From JAMXLO01 sp041487355 (GTDB lineage: Bacteria > Pseudomonadota > Alphaproteobacteria > Acetobacterales > Acetobacteraceae): a stretch of 10,347 nucleotides of DNA. The notes below the pieces were generated by a model, which was given only the letters and a program-made list of their open reading frames with translations, was not told the DNA's origin and made no database searches. This document shows, one piece after another, positions 5,855 through 10,347 of this stretch. The DNA is taken from NCBI GenBank assembly GCA_041487355.1, contig JBGPND010000186.1, positions 1-10,347 of the forward strand, given 5' to 3'. Numbering within the stretch: position 1 is the first letter of the stretch; every line of letters begins with the position of its first letter. A program made the position numbers and the translations under genes.

Positions 5855-7948
5855 ATGAACAAACCGATCGCCCAGGTGACGTTCGAGGAGGGCCTGCGCC
5901 GTCACCGGGCCGGGCGTCTGCAACAGGCCGAGGCGATCTATCGGCAGATCCTTGCAGCAGATCCCGATCATGCCGACAGCCTGCACTGCCTGGGCCTGAT
6001 CGCCTACCAATCCGGACAGAACGACGAAGCCATCGCCCTGATCCGCCCGGCGATCGCGTTGCGTCCGAATGATCCATATTACCACAGCAATCTTGGCCTG
6101 GTGCTGCAGGCGCTCGGGCAGGCGGCCATGGCGGAGCTGGCCTATCGCACCGCCTTGCGCCTGAAGCCGGACTACCCGGAGGCACACAACAATCTCGGCA
6201 ACGTGCTGCAGGCGCTCGGTCGGTGTACCGAGGCCGAAGACAGTTACCGGACCGCGCTCAGGCTCAGACCGGATTATCCGGAAGCGCAGAACAACCTCGG
6301 GACCGCGCTGCAGGCGCTGGGCCGCCAGCAGGAGGCCGCGGAGTGCTACCGCTCCGCTCTCGCCGGGAAGCCCGATTACACCGCAGCCCAGGTCAACCTG
6401 GGCAATGTGCTCAGTGCCCTCGGCCAGTTTGCCGAAGCCGAAGCCTGCTACCGCGCTGCCCTGCGTCAGCAGCCGAACAACGCGCAGCTCCATGATCGCC
6501 TCGGTAATGTCCTGCAGATGTCGGAGCGCCTCACGCAGGCCGAATCGTGCTACCGCGCCGCGCTGCGCCTCGACAACCGCTATGCCGAGGCCTGGAACGA
6601 CCTCGGCGCCGCGCTGCAGAAGCAGGGCCGTCTCGCCGAAGCCGAGGAGTGCTACCGCTCGGCGGTGCACGCCAAGCCGGATTATCCGGAGGCCTACAAC
6701 AATCTCGGCCATCTGCTGCAGGTGCTCGGCCGATTCGCCGAGGCGGAGCAATGCTACCGCACCGCGCTGCGACAGCGGCCGGACTATGCCGACGCGCATA
6801 ACGACCTCGGCGCCAGCCTGCAGGCGCTCGGCCGCCTCGCCGAGGCGGCGGACTGCTATCGCGCGGCGCTGCGGGTGAGGCCCGACTATCCGGAGGCATA
6901 CAGCAACCTCGGCACCGTGCAGCAGGAACTGGGGTCATTGGCCGAAGCGGAGAACAGTCTGCGCGAGGCGATCCGCCGGCGGCCGGAATACGACGAGGCG
7001 CACGCCAATCTCGGTCTCGTGCTGCTGGCCATGGGCAGGCTGGAGGAGGGCTGGCAGGAGTACGAGCACCGCTGGCGCTCGCGGCAAATGATCCGCGTGG
7101 CGCGAAACTTCGCCCAGCCGGTCTGGCGGGGGGAACGGATCGACGGCCGGGTAATCCTGCTGCATGCCGAGCAGGGCTATGGCGACACGATCCAGTTCTG
7201 CCGCTACGCCTCGCTGGTCGCCCGGGATGCACGCGTTGTCCTGGAGGCGCCGCCTCCGCTGGTGCGATTGCTGTCGACGCTGGCCGGAGTCGAGCGGGTC
7301 ATCGGCCAGGGCGACGAGTTGCCGGACTTCGACCTGCATTGCCCGCTGCTGAGCCTGCCCTTGGCGTATGGCACGACCCTGGAGAGCATCCCCGCCGATA
7401 TTCCGTATCTCAGCGCCGACCCGGCACGCAGCGCTGCCTGGCGGGACCGTCTCGCTCCGCTCGCGGGCCTCAAGGTTGGCCTCGTCTGGGCTGGCGGGGT
7501 GCGGCGCGACCAGCCGGAGACCGAGGCCATCAACCGCCGCCGGTCGATGGCACTGGCGACGATGGCGCCGCTGGCGGGGGTCGAGGGCTGCAGCTTCATT
7601 TCCCTGCAGAAGGGCGAGCCGGCGGCGGAGGCGGTGCATCCGCCTGCCGGCATGGTCCTGCATGACTTCACGCCGGAGCTGGACGACTTCACCGATACCG
7701 CCGCACTGATCGACAACCTGGATCTGGTGATCAGCGTGGACACGGCGGTGCTGCACGTGGCCGGTGCCCTGGGCAAGCCGGTCTGGCTGCTCAACCGCTA
7801 CGATAGCTGCTGGCGGTGGCTGCTCGGGCGTGATGACAGCCCGTGGTACCCCACCCTGCGGCAGTTCCGCCAACCGGCCCATGGCGCGTGGGGCAGCGTG
7901 ATGCAGGCCGTATGCGAGGAACTGGGACGCGTGTCGGCCGCCCACTAG
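5855..7948 (+). CDS. TPR protein with C-terminal glycosyltransferase-like domain
   Basis: About 697 residues. Twelve consecutive 34-residue tetratricopeptide repeats (roughly residues 8-408) follow the pattern PEAxNNLGxxLQxLGRxxEAExCYRxALRxxPDY; the repeats are also visible at DNA level as about 102-bp units between 5880 and 7075. After a linker comes HAEQGYGDTIQF and then GLVWAGG, SLQKGE, and ISVDTAVLHVAGALGKPVWLL, the signature of a GT-B fold domain related to heptosyltransferases (GT9/GT41-like). Such proteins are often encoded in glycan or flagellin-modification clusters; donor and acceptor are unknown. Start choice is uncertain: in-frame GTG 5810, ATG 5822 and ATG 5855 are all possible. 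I prefer 5855 because FEEGLRRHRAGRL, where homologues begin, follows closely. The TAG stop is formed by the first three bases of a repeat element. Confidence 0.9.
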   Translation: MNKPIAQVTFEEGLRRHRAGRLQQAEAIYRQILAADPDHADSLHCLGLIAYQSGQNDEAIALIRPAIALRPNDPYYHSNLGLVLQALGQAAMAELAYRTALRLKPDYPEAHNNLGNVLQALGRCTEAEDSYRTALRLRPDYPEAQNNLGTALQALGRQQEAAECYRSALAGKPDYTAAQVNLGNVLSALGQFAEAEACYRAALRQQPNNAQLHDRLGNVLQMSERLTQAESCYRAALRLDNRYAEAWNDLGAALQKQGRLAEAEECYRSAVHAKPDYPEAYNNLGHLLQVLGRFAEAEQCYRTALRQRPDYADAHNDLGASLQALGRLAEAADCYRAALRVRPDYPEAYSNLGTVQQELGSLAEAENSLREAIRRRPEYDEAHANLGLVLLAMGRLEEGWQEYEHRWRSRQMIRVARNFAQPVWRGERIDGRVILLHAEQGYGDTIQFCRYASLVARDARVVLEAPPPLVRLLSTLAGVERVIGQGDELPDFDLHCPLLSLPLAYGTTLESIPADIPYLSADPARSAAWRDRLAPLAGLKVGLVWAGGVRRDQPETEAINRRRSMALATMAPLAGVEGCSFISLQKGEPAAEAVHPPAGMVLHDFTPELDDFTDTAALIDNLDLVISVDTAVLHVAGALGKPVWLLNRYDSCWRWLLGRDDSPWYPTLRQFRQPAHGAWGSVMQAVCEELGRVSAAH

Positions 7949-8129
7949 AGCACGTTCAGGCTGACCGGAATCTCGCCCGAACGATGGGTATCGCTCCGCT
8001 CAACCCATCCTACGCCGCCCGCCGCCCGCCGCCGGCCGCCCGTATTCCGTAGGATGGGTTGAGCGCAGCGATACCCATCAGGGCTGGTGCGGCTTGCTCG
8101 CGTTTCCGGTCACCCTGAACCCGCTCTAG
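7945..8129. mobile_element. MITE-like element with nested palindrome between convergent genes
   Basis: Terminal inverted repeats of 25 bp (7946-7970 and 8104-8128; starting TAGAGC and containing GTTCAGG and TGACCGGAA) match at 22 of 25 positions. CTAG occurs at both outer edges, so a TA target duplication as in Tc1/mariner- or IS630-mobilised MITEs is possible. Inside is a second inverted repeat, 7983-8014 against 8048-8079, matching at 31 of 32 positions and carrying GATGGGTATCGCT and CAACCCATCCTACG. Its 33-nt spacer is a GCC-rich low-complexity tract. There is no open reading frame of note. The element occupies almost the entire gap between the TPR gene and the convergent FkbM gene and may serve as a two-way terminator. 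Confidence 0.75.
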
Positions 8130-8134
8130 GCACC

Positions 8135-8917
8135 TCAGCCCGCCGCCGGCGGGCCTGAGTGCACGCGCAGCCGCTCGCGCATCTCCAGCGGAACACAGAG
8201 CAGATTGCCGCCGTTGAGGTGGGTCTCGTAGCCGAATCCCTCGATCCGGGACTGCAGCGCCGCGCGGTCCACCGTGATCCATTCGACATAGAGCACCGGC
8301 CGGCAGCGCGTGATCGTGTCGGCCGCGCCGGCCAGCACCGCCATTTCCATGCCCTCGGTGTCGATCTTCATCAGGTCGGCCCGGGGAAAGGCAAAGCTGT
8401 CGATGGTGGTGAGCGAAACGTATTCGACCCGCTCAGGGTCATGGCGGCGTTCCTGCGACAGAGTCTCGCGCTGCTCGGGGCCAAACTCGATGCTGCCGAA
8501 GTTGAGCTCCTTGCCGTAGTCGAACTGCGGCATCTCTATCCGGTCCTGCCGGTCCCCGACCGCCATGTTGTGGCACCAGACATTGGTCAGTGCGTTGAGC
8601 GCGACGCTGCCGGCGAGCATGTTGAAGATGATGCGCTGCGGCTCGAAGGCGTGAACCTTGCCAGCGGGGCCGACGACGGGAGCCAGGGCGAGCGAGTAGG
8701 TGCCGAAATTCGCGCCGACATCGATGAAGGTGGAGCCCGGCCCCAGCACCTGCAGAGCCTGGCCCAGCAGCATGATCTTCGCATGATCGGCCGCAACCCC
8801 CAGCCTGAACAGGGCGGCTGTCTGGTTGATGTCGTTGCGGTTGATCAACATCTGGCCATATGCGGTGGGCACGACGGTGGTGAAGGGGACGGGCGGGATG
8901 GGGATGGCCTCGCTCAT
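8135..8917 (-). CDS. FkbM family methyltransferase
   Basis: This 260-residue SAM-dependent O-methyltransferase is of the FkbM family. Seen: motif I TFIDVGANFGTYSLALA (63-79), FEPQ at 91-94 after strand 2, and DLMKIDTEGMEMAVLAGA (181-198), the hallmark FkbM block, followed by RPVLYVEW. FkbM itself methylates a hydroxyl of a macrolide; bacterial relatives near glycosyltransferases usually methylate sugars of polysaccharides or lipid-linked glycans, so a cytosolic role in glycan decoration is likely here (inference). The ATG at 8915-8917 has only a weak ribosome binding site (GGA). It lies downstream of the PEP-CTERM gene on the same strand, but a strong hairpin with a short T-run separates them. 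The stop codon is inside a GC-rich hairpin (8134-8159). Confidence 0.9.
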   Translation of the reverse strand: MSEAIPIPPVPFTTVVPTAYGQMLINRNDINQTAALFRLGVAADHAKIMLLGQALQVLGPGSTFIDVGANFGTYSLALAPVVGPAGKVHAFEPQRIIFNMLAGSVALNALTNVWCHNMAVGDRQDRIEMPQFDYGKELNFGSIEFGPEQRETLSQERRHDPERVEYVSLTTIDSFAFPRADLMKIDTEGMEMAVLAGAADTITRCRPVLYVEWITVDRAALQSRIEGFGYETHLNGGNLLCVPLEMRERLRVHSGPPAAG

Positions 8918-9029
8918 GGCTGTCCGGCTGATACACCTACCGGTTGTAGCGCCGAGGACGCCGGATCACCAGCCTGCCGGCATTAGGGCGCGCGGGTGCC
9001 GATCGGTGAATGAGAGGTCAGAACTCAAA

Positions 9030-9059
9030 GGGCCAGGACCGCCGGAGCGGCCCTGGCCC
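9030..9059 (-). terminator. Intrinsic terminator of the PEP-CTERM gene
   Basis: On the minus strand GGGCCAGGGCCGC pairs with GCGGTCCTGGCCC (12 pairs plus one G-U) around the stable tetraloop TCCG. CTTTGAG follows, giving only a three-base T-run. It begins about 20 bp after the PEP-CTERM stop codon. Termination may be partial because the T-run is short. Confidence 0.7.
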
Positions 9060-9063
9060 AGTA

Positions 9064-9082
9064 TGTAAAGAATGCCGACTCA
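9064..9082 (+). promoter_or_regulatory. Second copy of TGTAA-N6-CCGACTCA over the PEP-CTERM stop codon
   Basis: TGTAA (9064-9068) and CCGACTCA (9075-9082) carry the same six-base spacing as the upstream copy. TCA at 9080-9082 is the complement of the PEP-CTERM TGA stop. It lies about 150 bp upstream of the FkbM start in the same orientation as the first copy has toward the PEP-CTERM gene, but I find no good sigma-54 promoter for FkbM. Confidence 0.4.
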
Positions 9083-9817
9083 GCGGGCGCGGCGGCGGCG
9101 GAACAAGCCGAGGCCAGCGAGGGCGAAGCCGAGGACTCCGATGCTCGCCGGCTCGGGCACGGCGCAGGGATCGGCGGTTGAAGGACCTCCATTGATGACC
9201 GACTCGAAAGTACGGCCGGCTGCCACCACGCACATCTGGAAGGTCTGGGTGAACACGTTCGGGTTCACCTGCGTGTCGCTGCTCGACACCGAGTTCCATT
9301 CCTCCGGGTAGGTGCCCATGGTATCGATAGCCCACGACGCCGACGTCGAAGCGTCATTGCCGGTCTCCTCGACCTGGATCCAGAACCGGCTGTCGCCGCA
9401 GTTGGCGCCACCAGTCACGAAGCAATCGGAGTTGGCCAGCAGCAGCGGCAAACCCGCGGAAACATCGATCCGGGCAACACCGTCCGGGTTCAGCGCTGCG
9501 GCGGCGGCGATCGTGCTGTCCGCGATGGTCCCTATGATGCCCAGCGGGGTGCTCGGGCTGTCACCGAAATCGTCATACAGGGTGACCAGGATGCTGCCGG
9601 CGTCGTTGGACGCGCCCAGCAGCAACTGGACGTCGGTCAACGCGCTGAAGGGCACCGGCGATGTGAACGAGGCATCGATCGGTCCATTGTCATGGATGCC
9701 GAAGCCGTTCCCTACCTGCGTGGGGACGCTGAGATTGTTGTACAGCACGGCCGCCTCGGCGCTGGCCGCGAGGCCCGACAGCATACAAGCCACTGAAAGA
9801 ATACGTAGTGCGAACAT
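9080..9817 (-). CDS. PEP-CTERM sorting domain protein
   Basis: This secreted, membrane-anchored protein has 245 residues. The N-terminus MFALRILSVACMLSGLAASAEAA is a Sec signal peptide with likely cleavage after residue 23. The C-terminus has the full PEP-CTERM tripartite signal: VPEPAS, a hydrophobic helix, and FRRRRAR, recognised by an exosortase. Between lies a beta-rich domain (NNLSVPTQVGNGFGIHDNG, then LVTLYDDFGD) that resembles choice-of-anchor surface domains; I am not sure which one. There are four cysteines in the mature region, the last just before the sorting signal. I choose ATG 9817, which gives a compact signal peptide with GGGAG 11 bases upstream; the frame is open back to a TTG at 9853. 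Such proteins usually go with exopolysaccharide production; no exosortase gene is in this window. A sigma-54-type promoter lies about 50 bp upstream. Confidence 0.93.
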   Translation of the reverse strand: MFALRILSVACMLSGLAASAEAAVLYNNLSVPTQVGNGFGIHDNGPIDASFTSPVPFSALTDVQLLLGASNDAGSILVTLYDDFGDSPSTPLGIIGTIADSTIAAAAALNPDGVARIDVSAGLPLLLANSDCFVTGGANCGDSRFWIQVEETGNDASTSASWAIDTMGTYPEEWNSVSSSDTQVNPNVFTQTFQMCVVAAGRTFESVINGGPSTADPCAVPEPASIGVLGFALAGLGLFRRRRAR

Positions 9818-9868
9818 GGCTACCAGGGCTCCCGGCGGTAATGCAGCGACCAAGTGGTAAAAGCATGA

Positions 9869-9884
9869 TGCAACCTATATGCCA
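9869..9884 (-). promoter_or_regulatory. Sigma-54 (-24/-12) promoter of the PEP-CTERM gene
   Basis: The minus strand reads TGGCATATAGGTTGCA. Against the consensus TGGCACG-N4-TTGCW it matches all of TGGCA and TTGCA, with the invariant GG and GC separated by exactly 10 bp. The start of transcription would be near 9858, leaving a leader of about 40 nt. PEP-CTERM genes in some bacteria are known to depend on RpoN and the PrsK/PrsR two-component system, which agrees with this. Confidence 0.7.
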
Positions 9885-9902
9885 AGTTAGAATTACTAAG
9901 TA

Positions 9903-9915
9903 AATCAGCAACTTA
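9903..9915 (+). promoter_or_regulatory. IHF-like site between sigma-54 promoter and upstream motif
   Basis: AATCAGCAACTTA fits the IHF consensus WATCAA-N4-TTR with one mismatch. It sits in a short AT-rich stretch of otherwise GC-rich DNA, at about -45 to -57 from the predicted start. It overlaps a 6-bp inverted repeat CTAAGT/ACTTAG (9896-9901 and 9911-9916), which is an alternative reading of the same bases. Confidence 0.4.
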
Positions 9916-9945
9916 GAAATCACCGGCCGTCCCGATTCAGCGAGA

Positions 9946-9965
9946 GTGTAAGAATTCCCGACTCA
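9946..9965 (+). promoter_or_regulatory. Candidate activator site (TGTAA-N6-CCGACTCA)
   Basis: TGTAA (9947-9951), six bases, then CCGACTCA (9958-9965) lie at about -89 to -107 from the predicted sigma-54 start, the usual distance for an enhancer-binding protein. A related half, TCCCGATTCA (9930-9939), repeats the downstream half (TCCCGACTCA at 9956-9965) 26 bp away. An identical-spacing copy exists at 9064-9082. Which protein binds is unknown; a PrsR-type regulator is the natural candidate. Confidence 0.5.
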
Positions 9966-10254
9966 ATCCGATCGCTAGCGGATAGTGCGGCGGCCGGACC
10001 ATCCAGCACCGAAGCGGAGGCTGCGCCACCATGCGCCGCTCTCGGATCCGGCGCCGGCGGGTGAACACGAAAGCTTGACCGGCCGTGCCGGCCAGGACCG
10101 TGGATCAGGAAAAGACATCCGTTCACTATTTTGTTGACCGCCCGCAGTTGTTGCAACACTCTACCAGACAGCCGGCGCTCGCTCCACAAAGCGGGACGAC
10201 GGGTGTGGCAACAGGCACTGCGTTCGTCGGTGTCCCGGCAACTGGAGGCGGTTA
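9966..10254. other. Upstream region of the right-edge gene, no gene seen
   Basis: These 289 bp lead up to the plus-strand gene at the edge. I see a small hairpin CCGGC-CGT-GCCGG near 10079-10091 and TTGACC at 10133-10138, but no convincing -10. A minus-strand frame here (89 codons, Arg/Ser-rich) has no family resemblance and is not called. Confidence 0.5.
10244..10248 (+). promoter_or_regulatory. Ribosome binding site of the right-edge gene
   Basis: GGAGG lies six bases ahead of ATG 10255, a strong match in sequence and spacing. It is the main evidence that a gene starts here. Confidence 0.75.
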
Positions 10255-10347
10255 ATGGCAGTTAAATCTTGGTCTCTGGCAAGCACCGGTGGATGGGCAA
10301 CCGCTGCCAGATGGACGCCCGCCGGTGTTCCTGCAGCGGGCGATACC
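10255..10347 (+). CDS. Start of a probable large repeat-rich surface protein (partial)
   Basis: Only 31 residues are visible, beginning MAVKSWSLASTGGWATAARW and running on to TPAGVPAAGDT, open to the right edge. The pattern G-x-W-x-x-A-x-x-W-x-P-x-G-V-P-x-x-G-D-x is typical of the first strand of beta-helix or beta-strand-repeat proteins such as large adhesins and RTX-like calcium-binding proteins. There is no N-terminal signal peptide, which would suit type I secretion. A perfect GGAGG at the right spacing supports the start. It is divergent from the PEP-CTERM gene. The family call rests on a short motif and is an inference. Confidence 0.6.
   Translation, partial: MAVKSWSLASTGGWATAARWTPAGVPAAGDT

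Noticed and set aside
5537..6799. A 420-codon minus-strand reading frame across the palindromic elements and the TPR gene
   Set aside because: It is the antisense of the TPR repeats. Its apparent 34-residue periodicity mirrors the real repeats, and its N- and C-terminal parts are repeat DNA.
8940..8985. Sigma-54-like elements upstream of the FkbM gene
   Set aside because: GG-N10-GC can be found but without TTGC at -12; the match is no better than chance in GC-rich DNA.
9920..10189. An 89-codon minus-strand frame upstream of the PEP-CTERM gene
   Set aside because: It has no family resemblance and would cover the candidate activator site.
10206..10222. TGGCA...CTGCG as a sigma-54 promoter for the right-edge gene
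   Set aside because: GG and GC are separated by 11 bp instead of the strict 10, and the -12 part is CTGC rather than TTGC.

Overview
The window is GC-rich and codes densely on both strands. It looks like a chromosomal segment of an alphaproteobacterium, perhaps from Rhodospirillales/Acetobacteraceae. That placement is an inference from the class III ornithine decarboxylase, the CGTCATGCCCGGGC-type palindromes and a PEP-CTERM protein; no rRNA or other marker gene confirms it.

Left part (1-2925, minus strand). A dienelactone hydrolase-family enzyme runs off the left edge. Upstream of it is a two-gene nucleotidyltransferase/HEPN pair whose reading frames overlap by 14 bp, resembling a type VII toxin-antitoxin module. 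Next comes a complete PLP-dependent ornithine/lysine decarboxylase (putrescine/cadaverine synthesis). Its 344-bp upstream gap contains two strong inverted repeats, which makes a structured regulatory leader RNA plausible.

Middle part (2926-8129, plus strand). A YihY/BrkB-type inner-membrane protein starts at a TTG with a good ribosome binding site. It is followed by a two-domain SAM methyltransferase (methyltransferase plus regulatory domain, the architecture of rickettsial protein-lysine methyltransferases) and a protein with 12 TPRs and a C-terminal glycosyltransferase-like domain. The gaps after the last two genes hold palindromic MITE-like elements whose left ends coincide with the stop codons of the preceding genes.

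Right part (8135-10347). An FkbM-family methyltransferase and a secreted PEP-CTERM protein lie on the minus strand. At the right edge a plus-strand gene begins whose first 31 residues resemble the start of large repeat-rich surface proteins. Upstream of the PEP-CTERM gene is a well-formed sigma-54 promoter: a -24/-12 element with correct GG-N10-GC spacing, an IHF-like site, and a TGTAA-N6-CCGACTCA motif about 90-105 bp upstream of the predicted start. The same motif with identical spacing recurs over the stop codon of that gene.

Taken together, the right two thirds (protein methyltransferase-like, TPR-glycosyltransferase, FkbM methyltransferase, PEP-CTERM protein, putative adhesin) suggest a cell-surface or exopolysaccharide modification neighbourhood. 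The left third is housekeeping or accessory. No CRISPR array, tRNA, rRNA, phage or transposase gene is visible.
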